Below are positions 49,972 to 58,249 of a stretch of 64,000 bases of DNA, piece after piece. Source of the DNA: Anaerolineales bacterium (GTDB taxonomy: Bacteria > Chloroflexota > Anaerolineae > Anaerolineales > Villigracilaceae); contig JACKAV010000001.1 in NCBI GenBank assembly GCA_020634895.1, positions 310,001 through 374,000 of the forward strand, read 5' to 3'. Within the stretch, counting starts at the first letter, position 1, and every line of letters starts with the position of its first letter. The notes beneath the pieces were generated by a model. It saw nothing but the letters and a program-made list of their open reading frames with translations. It did not search any database and was not told the DNA's origin. The position numbers and the translations under genes are program-made.

Positions 49972-52560
49972 ATGACCAAACTCTTAAATTTGCTTCCATT
50001 ACAAAAGCGGCTTCCCGCCTACAGTCTCTTCCTGACTTTGGGCGCGTTTGTGACCCTTGCGGTCATGCTTTCATCCCCATCCGACCCAAAGAATGCTTTC
50101 TTTTTGGGATACTCCCTCGAGCGGATTCTTCTAAGCCTCGGGGTTTTCATTTCGGGTATCGCGCTTCTTTTCCTGACCTTGATCCTGTTTCGCGCTCCCG
50201 AACGTTCCCAGCGTCTGTGGGGGATGTTCACCCTTCGCGGCAGAACCGGTGACATTTCTTTTGTGTTCGCTGTTTTCGTTTTACTGGCTGGCTGGGTGTT
50301 GACGTTTCTGCCGTCGTATCGGCTTGGCAGGTTTTCAGGATATGTCGAAAGGTTGTCCCCGATCATAGTCTGGCTGGCAGTTGTCGGCGCGGTCACGATC
50401 GCAATTATCCTGCTGGAAAGAATGGGGACGGAAAAGAGTCTGCCGGGGGAGAATCGTCTCGTCTTAAAAGTTGCTTCCATTTTTGGCGGGGGATTCGCCC
50501 TGTTTGCATTGATCGTGACCGTCACTGGAATTGGCGTTCGTTACCCGGAGGATTACTGGTTTGGGTCTGGCGTGCCGATACTGGGATTGCAGGTTCTGCT
50601 CTCTTTGTTTGCTGGTGCTGCATTTATTTTTCTTGAAAAACGTTTTGCCTTTTTAAACAAAAAAAACTCCGATATTTTTATCTTTATCATTATTTGGCTG
50701 ATCGCCGCCTGGTTTTGGGGACGTGAACCGCTCGTTCCGAATTATTTCATGCCCGACACCGCCGACAATGTGATCTATCCTTATTCCGATGGCGCGACCT
50801 TCGATACGGGCGCGCAATACGCCCTCATCGGGCAGGGACTTTTCAGTGGCGGATATTTTGAGCGCGTACTATACAGCGTTCTATTGACTTACCTTCATGC
50901 GCTTTTGGGTCAGGATGTTTCGTTGTTGCTGATGGCGCAAGCGGCATTGTTTGCTGTCTTTCCTGCTGTGATTTATCTGCTTGGCAGGGAACTCCACAGC
51001 CGGGCATTTGGCATTTCGGCAGGAACTTTGCTTGCCATTCGCGGAGTGAACTCCATCATTGCCGCCAAATGGATCGACACCGCCAGCCCCAAGATGATGC
51101 TGACGGATTTTCCTACGGCGCTTGGAATTGCGATTCTCCTTTTGCTTCTGGTGAAATGGATCAAAGAACCATCCCGAATGGGAACATTGGCGTGGGCGGG
51201 CGCTGTATTTGGGCTGACACTTTCTGTGCGTACGAATGTACTTCCAGTGCTGCCGGTTGTGCTGGTTTTTATTCCCTGGCTTATGAAACTGCGCTGGCGG
51301 CAAATAGCATTGACGGTAACTTTTGTGGCTATCGGGTTTCTGGCTGTAACCCTTCCATGGGAGCTTCGGAATCAGTCCAGGGGGCATCCCATGTATTCGG
51401 CATACTATTCACGGATCATTCAGATCATGCGCTCCCGCTATGGCATTGGTGGAGATATATATCTTTCGCCGCAATATGGCGCTTTTACAGGTAACAATAA
51501 CGAAATATCCACCCGTGGTTTGATGCGCCAAAGGGCAGTGGAAGTGCAGTCTGAAAAATTTTGCGACTCTCTGCTCTGCGAAATCTCCAATCATTTCGCG
51601 CATAATATCGTCACATCTTTCACATCCCTGCCTGCTTCATTCGTCTTTGATGATATTTGGAACACGGTCAAAGCCGATACGCCCTATTGGAAAAGCAATT
51701 GGAACGATGGGAAAGTCGGAACCATTGGCGTGATTCTCATTCTGTTAAATCTTGTGTTGACATCACTGGGTGTGGGTTCGATCTGGAGTCGCAGCCGGGC
51801 GTTGACCTTGCTGCCGATTCTGGTTTTTGCTGCATATTTATTTACGAATTCCATCGGGTTGACCTCGGGCGGGCGTTATGTCGCGCCAGTGGATTGGAGC
51901 GTCTACCTGTTTTATATCGCAGGCGGATTCCAATTAGTGTCATGGTTCTTAAGGGCGAGTGGTTTTATCGGTGAACCTGAATCGGTGGATACTGCAAGTT
52001 TTACTTTTCCAGCTTTGCGAACAGAAAAATTTTCCAAAACATTACTACCCATCGTTTTTATTCTTATGGTTGGTTCTTTACTTCCCGTCTCGGAAGCTTT
52101 TTTCACACCTCGTTATCAGGTTCGCAGTCCGCAAGAGATTCTTTCGCAGCTTGATGAGAGCGGCTTCCTTGAGCAGACCGGTTACTCTCAAAGCGAACTG
52201 CTGGATTTTCTCGCCCAGCCCAATGCGATGATCCGCGAGGGACGCGCTCTCTATCCGCGTTTTTATCCTCGCGATGAAGGCGAACCGGATCGAAGTACGT
52301 ATTATCGCTATCTCGAATATCCGCGCTTGGTCATTACTCTGATCGGACCGTATGCCATTACTGCCGAAGGCGTAGTGATTCCGGGGTTTGCGCCTCCCAT
52401 CTCATTCCATGCCGCAGATGTTGTCGTACTTGGCTGCTGGAACACCACTTATTACGCGCCCTTCATCGATGCTGTCATGGTGATCTCAACTTCCGGTGAT
52501 GGATACGTTTACAACCGCGCACCGGAATCGCCGCTGGAATGTCCATTACAGACACCCTAA
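49972..52560 (+). CDS. Large integral membrane glycosyltransferase-like protein (GT39/RgtA type)
   Basis: 862 residues with about a dozen or more membrane segments. The region PYSDGATFDTGAQYALIGQGLFSGGYFERVLYSVLLTYLHALLG followed by AVIYLLGRELHSRAFG matches the N-terminal layout of polyprenyl-phosphate-sugar-dependent transferases (RgtA/B/C/D, ArnT). The C-terminal soluble part contains YYRYLEYPRLVITLIG and GFAPPISFHAADVVVLGC and is likely outside the cell. 6 bp after the phosphoglycosyltransferase; strong terminator follows. Confidence 0.75.
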   Translation: MTKLLNLLPLQKRLPAYSLFLTLGAFVTLAVMLSSPSDPKNAFFLGYSLERILLSLGVFISGIALLFLTLILFRAPERSQRLWGMFTLRGRTGDISFVFAVFVLLAGWVLTFLPSYRLGRFSGYVERLSPIIVWLAVVGAVTIAIILLERMGTEKSLPGENRLVLKVASIFGGGFALFALIVTVTGIGVRYPEDYWFGSGVPILGLQVLLSLFAGAAFIFLEKRFAFLNKKNSDIFIFIIIWLIAAWFWGREPLVPNYFMPDTADNVIYPYSDGATFDTGAQYALIGQGLFSGGYFERVLYSVLLTYLHALLGQDVSLLLMAQAALFAVFPAVIYLLGRELHSRAFGISAGTLLAIRGVNSIIAAKWIDTASPKMMLTDFPTALGIAILLLLLVKWIKEPSRMGTLAWAGAVFGLTLSVRTNVLPVLPVVLVFIPWLMKLRWRQIALTVTFVAIGFLAVTLPWELRNQSRGHPMYSAYYSRIIQIMRSRYGIGGDIYLSPQYGAFTGNNNEISTRGLMRQRAVEVQSEKFCDSLLCEISNHFAHNIVTSFTSLPASFVFDDIWNTVKADTPYWKSNWNDGKVGTIGVILILLNLVLTSLGVGSIWSRSRALTLLPILVFAAYLFTNSIGLTSGGRYVAPVDWSVYLFYIAGGFQLVSWFLRASGFIGEPESVDTASFTFPALRTEKFSKTLLPIVFILMVGSLLPVSEAFFTPRYQVRSPQEILSQLDESGFLEQTGYSQSELLDFLAQPNAMIREGRALYPRFYPRDEGEPDRSTYYRYLEYPRLVITLIGPYAITAEGVVIPGFAPPISFHAADVVVLGCWNTTYYAPFIDAVMVISTSGDGYVYNRAPESPLECPLQTP

Positions 52561-52567
52561 TGAGATA

Positions 52568-52599
52568 AAACAGGTCACAGCATCGAATGTGACCTGTTT
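52568..52599 (+). terminator. Intrinsic terminator of the 47-52.5 kb operon
   Basis: AAACAGGTCACA, 8-nt loop, TGTGACCTGTTT followed by TTTT. It begins 8 bp past the preceding stop. Confidence 0.92.
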
Positions 52600-52748
52600 T
52601 TTTATTCCACCCCAATTTGACTTGACCACGCCTCTCACCGGACCTGGTCCTGAGCGAACCCATCGAGTCTTACCAAACGGACGAATAGATACTTTCCCCC
52701 TGACTAAAGCGGGTAGAATACCAGCCATCTCTTTTGAAGGAAGTAACA

Positions 52749-53441
52749 ATGAATAAGGATTTTGTTGCCGGGGTGCGCGGATCGCTGCCCATTCTGATCG
52801 GGGTGATTCCATTTGCGATGATCTCCGGCGTGGCTGCCGTGAGCGTGGGCTTGACCTTTTTTGAGGCAATGGGAATGTCAGTGGTCGTGTTTGCGGGTGC
52901 TTCGCAATTGGCGGTCTTTCAGTTGATGAGTGCGGGCAGCCCGTGGATCATCATGGTGCTGACGGCATGGATCATCAACCTGCGTTTTACGATGTACAGC
53001 GCCACGCTTGCGCCGCACTTGCAAAAGCTTTCCAACTGGCGTAAGGCATTATTGGCGTACATGCTTTCGGATCAGGCGTTTGGCGTGAGCATGAGCCGTT
53101 TTGTCTCGGCGGAAGATAAGATCGATCATCGCTGGTATTACTTTGGTACAGCCCTGACCATCTGGGTGACGTGGCAGATCAGCGCTTTGATCGGCGCACT
53201 GCTGGGACCGCTCGTCCCCGCCAGTTGGGGCTTTGACTTTGCCTTTCCACTCAGCTTTATGGCGTTGATGTTCACCGCCCTGCGTGACCGTCCGACAGTC
53301 ATTGCGGCACTGGCTGGCGGATTTGTAGCCGTCCTTGCCAAAGGGCTGCCTTATAACCTCGGTTTGGTATTGGCTATTTCAATAGGCATCGCGGCTGGAT
53401 ACTGGGTTGAGAATCTGAAAAAGCAGGAGGCTGCGGCATGA
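52749..53441 (+). CDS. azlC: Branched-chain amino acid exporter large subunit, AzlC family, second copy
   Basis: 230 residues from ATG 52749 (AAGGAAG upstream; the frame is open to 52734). AGVRGSLPILIGVIPFAMISGVAA, MSVVVFAGASQLAVFQLM, NLRFTMYSATLAPHLQKL, MLSDQAFGVS. Same family as 7841-8542 but clearly diverged. A -10-like TAGAAT lies in the gap upstream. Forms an operon with azlD by 4-bp overlap. Confidence 0.93.
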   Translation: MNKDFVAGVRGSLPILIGVIPFAMISGVAAVSVGLTFFEAMGMSVVVFAGASQLAVFQLMSAGSPWIIMVLTAWIINLRFTMYSATLAPHLQKLSNWRKALLAYMLSDQAFGVSMSRFVSAEDKIDHRWYYFGTALTIWVTWQISALIGALLGPLVPASWGFDFAFPLSFMALMFTALRDRPTVIAALAGGFVAVLAKGLPYNLGLVLAISIGIAAGYWVENLKKQEAAA

Positions 53442-53767
53442 GCGTTTTATCCATTTGGCTGCTTTTCTTCGCAGTAGGGTTTGGCACATTCACACTGCGT
53501 TTTTTGTTCATCTATCTGTTCGGCAAGATCGAAATGCCAGACTGGCTTCCGCGTGCTTTGCGTTTTGTGCCCGCAGCGGCATTGGCGGCGCTGGTCTTCC
53601 CTGCGTTGACGCATCCAACCGGCAACCTCGATATCTCCCTGCATAATTTTCGGCTGCTGGCTGGGCTTGGCGGTGCACTCGTCGCGTGGAAAACACGCAA
53701 TGTGCTATTTACCATATTGGCAGGTATGCTGCTGCTATGGGCATTGGAAGTTGCATTTGGAATGTAA
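53438..53767 (+). CDS. azlD: Branched-chain amino acid export subunit, AzlD family, second copy
   Basis: 109 residues, four hydrophobic segments; FGTFTLRFLFIYLFGKIEMPDWLPRALRFVPAAALAALVFPAL is the AzlD signature. ATGA overlap with azlC. Followed at once by a terminator shared with the convergent gene. Confidence 0.92.
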   Translation: MSVLSIWLLFFAVGFGTFTLRFLFIYLFGKIEMPDWLPRALRFVPAAALAALVFPALTHPTGNLDISLHNFRLLAGLGGALVAWKTRNVLFTILAGMLLLWALEVAFGM

Positions 53768-53770
53768 AAA

Positions 53771-53797
53771 ACTCCGAGGTTTCAAAGACCTCGGAGT
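53771..53797. terminator. Bidirectional intrinsic terminator
   Basis: ACTCCGAGGT-TTCAAAG-ACCTCGGAGT, with CTTTTT on the plus side and TTTTTT on the minus side. It serves the second azlD and the convergent gene ending at 53809. Confidence 0.92.
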
Positions 53798-53808
53798 CTT
53801 TTTGCGTC

Positions 53809-55986
53809 TTATTGGCAATCGTATAACTTCATTTGTTGACCGCCGCCCGGTCCGCTTTGACCTTGCGGTCCATTCTGGGTGACGCTAAAGCCGTCTACCA
53901 CCGTACAGGAATTTGCAAGCCAGTTCGAAATTTCCTGAGAGTTGCGGTCGCCGCCGCTGAAGAGGATGTAACGCAAGTCGCCGTTTGCTACGAGTTGGGC
54001 TAGGTCATCTGCAGTCACCACCGCATCACCGCCGCTGAAGCCGCCCATGTACAACACGGGGCGTCCGGTCTCGATCACATACTGCGCTCCCTGCTGCGAT
54101 GAAGGTACCGCCATCATGTATTTCATACCCTGCGTGTTGGCTTGCAGATAATCAACCAACTCTGTATTGACAACTCTATCGCCGCCCTGTGGTCGTTGAT
54201 TCTTGGCGGGGCTGGCGAGGAAACCATCCTGACCATCCTGACTTTGACCAGCATAGGCGGTTGGTAAATTGCTATCTGTTCCATCGGTCACGGTCATGAT
54301 GCTCCAATAAGCGGGGATTACAAGTGCCGCGCTCAAGATGACGGCGTATGCCACACGCCTCGAAACGGACATCAGCAGGATTCCAAGCCCAAGCAGGATG
54401 CCCGTCCCGAGCATCCACCACGAAAACTCGTTATATTGCGATGCCGCGAAGAATTGGAAGCCGAGTGTAACAAGCACTGCAAGGATCAACCCGACGATAA
54501 CCCAATTTCTGCTTTTGCTCCATTGATAAAGCTGGGCAAAGCCGATGCCGACCATCGCTCCGAGTGCCGGGGCGAGCATGATGGCATAGTACGAGTGGAA
54601 AATGCCGGAGACCATGCTGAAGAAGACCACACAAGTCATCAACCAGCCGCCCCAGAGGATGAGCGCCTTATGCACGCCAGACTCGATGGGAAGTTTGATC
54701 CGCGAGCCAAACAGGGCAAGTGCAACGCTGATGAGCGCGAACGGAAGCAGCCACGACATTTGCTTGGAGAGCGGCGAAGTAAAGAAGCGGAAGATACCCG
54801 GTGAGCCTGTTTCATTGCTGAATGGCGTATTCCCGTTCTGTGCATTGGGTCCGCCATTGGGAGCGTTATTAGGCTGACGGTTTGGTGTGTTCTGTGGATT
54901 CATCCCTTGCGGCGCACAAGCCAGCACAGATTGATTCGGCGGGACGATACACGAGCCTTCGATGGTATTTCCGTTTTGCAGGGTGAACGAACAGGCTGAA
55001 CCTTCAGTCTGACTTGCGCAAGCGGATAAGGCGGCAGGCGGCGCTCCCTGAATTTGACCTTGACCGGGATTCTGCTGAGGCTGAGTCCCATTATTGGAAG
55101 GCTGACCAGATTGAGGTCCAGAAGGAGGCGTGTTTCCTCCTCCACGATTGTTTTCAAGGCGGGAAATTCCGTTATGCCCGAAGATCAATCCCATTACGGT
55201 GTTGTCTTCGCTGGAGCCGATGTAGGGGCGGTTGTCAACGGGAGTCAGGTCTACGGCAATTGCCCATGAGAGGGAAACGGCAACGAGTAAAACGGTTGCA
55301 ATGCCGAGGTTGATGAGTTTCCTGAGCCAGCCTTCCTTTGAGCCGAAAAAATAAAGCGCATAGAATGCGGGCAGCGGCAGGAAGGCTTGAAGCATTTTGA
55401 TATTGAAGCCCAAGCCGACGATGAACCCGCCGAGCAGCAGCCAGTGGAGTTTGCCTGTTTCGGTGGCGCGGATGAATGCCCATGCCGCGAGGAGCAGTGT
55501 GAAGACCAGCATTCCGTCCATGGTGTTGTTGCGGTTGGTGGCAAGGAATACCGGTGTGATCCCCATCACCAGCCCGGCGACGATGCCAGCCAGTTCGCCC
55601 ATGTATTTTTTGACCATGCTGTAAAGCAGCGGGATGCTGAAAACACCCGCGAGGATGTTCGGCAGGGAAACGCTGAATCCGCTCACACCAAGGAAGTAGG
55701 CGAAGACGGCTTCGATCCACAAACCCAGTGGAGGTTTATCCACGGTCACGGAGCCGCCCGGTTCTGCCGCGATGAAGAAGAAGTTACTCCACGATTGCAG
55801 CATGGATTTGACCGCTGCCGTGTAATATTCGTTGGCGTTGCCGATGGCGTCGATGTTGACCATGTGCATCGCGAACGAAGCGGTCATCAGCCCAACGATG
55901 ATCAGTACGCCGACAGTCACGCCGGGCAGTATCTTTTTGCTGAGCATGGAAGGTTGGGTTTGTGATGGAAGGGTTTCAGTTGTCAT
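53809..55986 (-). CDS. GT39 family membrane glycosyltransferase (PMT/ArnT-like, YkcB type)
   Basis: 725 residues. N-terminal membrane segment then YYTAAVKSMLQSWSNFF and PGGSVTVDKPPLGLW, the Asp-containing first loop and DKPPL motif of this subtype; TPVFLATNRNNTMDGMLV is also conserved. Several membrane segments, interrupted by a low-complexity extracellular stretch rich in Gly, Asn, Pro and Gln (about residues 285-395, including the short cysteine-bearing SACASQTEGSACSF). C-terminal soluble domain with MAVPSSQQGAQYVIETGRPVLYMGGFSGGD. It should transfer a sugar from a polyprenyl-phosphate carrier outside the membrane. Divergent from the sensor kinase and possibly its target. Confidence 0.88.
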   Translation of the reverse strand: MTTETLPSQTQPSMLSKKILPGVTVGVLIIVGLMTASFAMHMVNIDAIGNANEYYTAAVKSMLQSWSNFFFIAAEPGGSVTVDKPPLGLWIEAVFAYFLGVSGFSVSLPNILAGVFSIPLLYSMVKKYMGELAGIVAGLVMGITPVFLATNRNNTMDGMLVFTLLLAAWAFIRATETGKLHWLLLGGFIVGLGFNIKMLQAFLPLPAFYALYFFGSKEGWLRKLINLGIATVLLVAVSLSWAIAVDLTPVDNRPYIGSSEDNTVMGLIFGHNGISRLENNRGGGNTPPSGPQSGQPSNNGTQPQQNPGQGQIQGAPPAALSACASQTEGSACSFTLQNGNTIEGSCIVPPNQSVLACAPQGMNPQNTPNRQPNNAPNGGPNAQNGNTPFSNETGSPGIFRFFTSPLSKQMSWLLPFALISVALALFGSRIKLPIESGVHKALILWGGWLMTCVVFFSMVSGIFHSYYAIMLAPALGAMVGIGFAQLYQWSKSRNWVIVGLILAVLVTLGFQFFAASQYNEFSWWMLGTGILLGLGILLMSVSRRVAYAVILSAALVIPAYWSIMTVTDGTDSNLPTAYAGQSQDGQDGFLASPAKNQRPQGGDRVVNTELVDYLQANTQGMKYMMAVPSSQQGAQYVIETGRPVLYMGGFSGGDAVVTADDLAQLVANGDLRYILFSGGDRNSQEISNWLANSCTVVDGFSVTQNGPQGQSGPGGGQQMKLYDCQ

Positions 55987-56002
55987 GTATTGCTCCTATT
56001 TT

Positions 56003-56050
56003 TAACCGCCAAGAAATTTTTCTTCGCGTCCTTCGCGGACTTGGCGGTTA
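56003..56050. repeat. Inverted repeat with nonamer units
   Basis: TAACCGCCAAG (56003-56013) and its exact complement CTTGGCGGTTA (56040-56050) enclose nonamer-like units CTTCGCGTC and CTTCGCGGA. It lies in the 296-bp divergent gap. Same general build as the repeats flanking the GxxExxY gene, but another sequence. Confidence 0.7.
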
Positions 56051-56197
56051 ATTATTATTGCAGGTTCTTTTTAACGCGAATATATCGAATGAACGAATAG
56101 GGCGAATTTTGTCTTGGTCGTGTTTTGCTTTCATGCTCCAAGTGTAAATTTTCCTCCCTAGAATCGAGAGTGCCGCCAATCACGACTTCTTCTAAAT

Positions 56198-56219
56198 ACC
56201 CATGACAATAATCATGGGT
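56198..56219. promoter_or_regulatory. Hairpin or operator-like palindrome upstream of sensor kinase
   Basis: ACCCATGA, 6-nt loop, TCATGGGT: perfect 8-bp arms, 64 bp before the kinase ATG. A second small dyad GTGACgccgGTCAC follows at 56234-56247. Either could be a binding site for the response regulator; that is inference. The rest of 56051-56282 shows no gene. Confidence 0.4.
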
Positions 56220-56282
56220 GATGTTAACAGGTCGTGACGCCGGTCACACCCCTCTAAAACCCCTTCATGATAAGATGAGGAC

Positions 56283-57581
56283 ATGCATTCGACAGACGAC
56301 TCCACCCGCATCCTTCGCACCGCCGCATGGATCTGGCTCGGCTTCCTGTTCGCCATGGCGTTGATGGATTTCGCGCTGTACACCCCGCAGATCCAGAAAT
56401 TCCTTGGCGGAGCTGTTCGCGTTGTTCAGAACCAACCCGCGCCGCCTCCACAGAATCAGGGACGCAATTTATTTGGGCCCGTCTATCTTTTTTATTCGGC
56501 GAACGGATTGACTGCGTTGCTTTTTCTGGTCTTTGCGTATTGGGGCTCGGTGCGTGACCAATTGCGCGAATATTATTATCTGTTCATGCTGGTCATTATT
56601 TCTGCCGCGCCGATCGTTATTAGCGCGTTGATCGTCCCGCGTTTCCCGCAGGGTCCGCTTTCGAATGCCGAAGGGATGGCGCTGCGTCAACTGCCAGTGT
56701 TGTTCGTGGCGCTTGCGCTTGTGGCATGGAAGTATCAATTTGCTCATGTTGTCTTGTTCAGCTTTGCCTCCACAACGCTCGAGCTGGGTTTGATCATTCT
56801 CAATCCGTTCGAGAATCGGAACGTTTCTGTTTATTTGTTCATCGCCATCATCCGCACCATCAGTTTTGTCACCGTCGGATTTTTCATCAGTTCACTTGTC
56901 TCGCGTCTGCGTGAACAGCGCGAGTCGCTTCGTGAGGCGAATGCCAATCTCACGCACTATGCGTCCACGTTGGAGCAGCTCACGGTGAGTCGCGAGCGCA
57001 ACCGTCTCGCCCGCGAATTGCACGATACCCTCGCGCATTCCCTTACTGCGATCTCCGTCTCGCTCGAAACTGCCAAAGCCTATTTCGATATCGCTCCCGA
57101 ACAGACCCGCGAGATGATCGACAAGTCGCTTGAATCCACGCGCAAAGGAATCGACGAAACCCGCCGCGCTTTGAAGGCTTTGCGTTCATCGGATCTGGTG
57201 GACTTGGGGTTGAGACTCGCCGTCAAGAAAGCGGCAGACTCCGCCGCCTCACGCTTCGCACTGGACCTCGAGCTGGATCTGCAAGACCCGATGCCTTCTC
57301 TCAGCCCGGACGTGGAGCAAACCATCCTGCGCATCACACAGGAGTGCATCGAGAACATCACCAAACATTCGCGTGCGAAGAAGTTCAGCATTCATCTTTC
57401 CAGCAATTCGCATACCACACTTATGATCCAGGATGACGGCATTGGCTTTGACATGAGATCAAAGGACTCGTCGGGTCATTATGGTCTGGTCGGTATGCGC
57501 GAACGTGCCGAACTGGCTGGCGGAAAATTGAAGATAGAGAGCGCAAAAGGAAAGGGAACCAAAGTGGTGTTGACGATATGA
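56283..57581 (+). CDS. Sensor histidine kinase, NarL/DesK (HisKA_3) type
   Basis: 432 residues. About six membrane segments (17-33, 70-87, 98-117, 138-150, 155-173, 183-205) with no large external sensor domain, then a short coiled coil (206-232). HisKA_3 dimerisation domain with phosphoacceptor His247 in RNRLARELHDTLAHSLTA; HATPase_c with DDGIGFD and GHYGLVGMRERAELAGGKLKIESAKGKGT. It signals to the response regulator encoded next (ATGA overlap). Likely a membrane or envelope stress sensor by architecture. Confidence 0.93.
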   Translation: MHSTDDSTRILRTAAWIWLGFLFAMALMDFALYTPQIQKFLGGAVRVVQNQPAPPPQNQGRNLFGPVYLFYSANGLTALLFLVFAYWGSVRDQLREYYYLFMLVIISAAPIVISALIVPRFPQGPLSNAEGMALRQLPVLFVALALVAWKYQFAHVVLFSFASTTLELGLIILNPFENRNVSVYLFIAIIRTISFVTVGFFISSLVSRLREQRESLREANANLTHYASTLEQLTVSRERNRLARELHDTLAHSLTAISVSLETAKAYFDIAPEQTREMIDKSLESTRKGIDETRRALKALRSSDLVDLGLRLAVKKAADSAASRFALDLELDLQDPMPSLSPDVEQTILRITQECIENITKHSRAKKFSIHLSSNSHTTLMIQDDGIGFDMRSKDSSGHYGLVGMRERAELAGGKLKIESAKGKGTKVVLTI

Positions 57582-58210
57582 AAATACTTCTTTGTGACGA
57601 CCAGGCAGTGATCCGCGACGGGTTGGAGATGCTCCTCAACCTTGAGAAGGATTTCGAGGTGGTGGGCTCCGCTCAGGACGGCTATGAAGCCGTGGAGTTG
57701 ACCGAAAAGAAACAGCCCGATCTCGTTCTTATGGACTTGAAAATGCCGGGCATGAACGGCATTGAAGCCACACGCGAGATTCGTAAAAAACATCCCGATA
57801 TCAAGATATTGGTGTTGACGACATACGACGATGACGAGTGGGTCTTCGACGCGATCCGCGCCGGGGCTTCAGGTTATTTGCTAAAAGACACGCCGCGACA
57901 GAAGATCATCGAAGCCATTCGCGGCACCGTGGACGGCAAATCCTTTGTTGACCCGGTGGTGGCAGGAAAGCTGCTCAATCAGGTTGCCAGCAATCAGACC
58001 CAGCCTACATCCATTCTGACCGAGAAGTTAACCGAACGCGAACTTGACGTGCTGCGTCTGCTTGCCAAAGGCATGCCCAACACCGACATCGCAGGTACGC
58101 TCCATCTCTCCGAAGGGACGGTGCGGAATCACGTCAGCGCGATATTGGAAAAGTTGGGGGTTTCAGACAGAACGCAGGCGGCAGTGATCGCAATACAACA
58201 CGGGTTATAA
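57578..58210 (+). CDS. Response regulator, NarL/LuxR family
   Basis: 210 residues. Receiver domain with acidic pair DD (7-8), phosphoacceptor Asp53 in LVLMDLKMPGMNGIE, and Lys in GYLLKDT. Linker, then LuxR-type HTH: LTERELDVLRLLAKGMPNTDIAGTLHLSEGTVRNHVSAILEKLGV. Partner of the kinase at 56283. Ends in a strong terminator. Confidence 0.95.
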   Translation: MKILLCDDQAVIRDGLEMLLNLEKDFEVVGSAQDGYEAVELTEKKQPDLVLMDLKMPGMNGIEATREIRKKHPDIKILVLTTYDDDEWVFDAIRAGASGYLLKDTPRQKIIEAIRGTVDGKSFVDPVVAGKLLNQVASNQTQPTSILTEKLTERELDVLRLLAKGMPNTDIAGTLHLSEGTVRNHVSAILEKLGVSDRTQAAVIAIQHGL

Positions 58211-58247
58211 AAAATGACGGTCACTTCCAAAGTGACCGTCATTTTTT
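58209..58247. terminator. Bidirectional intrinsic terminator
   Basis: AAAAAATGACGGTCACTT and its complement around a 3-nt loop, T-rich on both strands. It serves the response regulator and the convergent membrane protein ending at 58250. Confidence 0.93.
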
Positions 58248-58249
58248 AT

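Noticed and set aside
51069..51494. Open frames inside the 862-residue membrane protein gene
   Set aside because: Shadow frames of a gene with clear GT39-like features.
55084..55150. Low-complexity Pro/Gly/Gln/Asn stretch, considered a frameshift or assembly artefact
   Set aside because: The frame stays open and flanking membrane segments match the GT39/YkcB-like family, in which such linkers are common.
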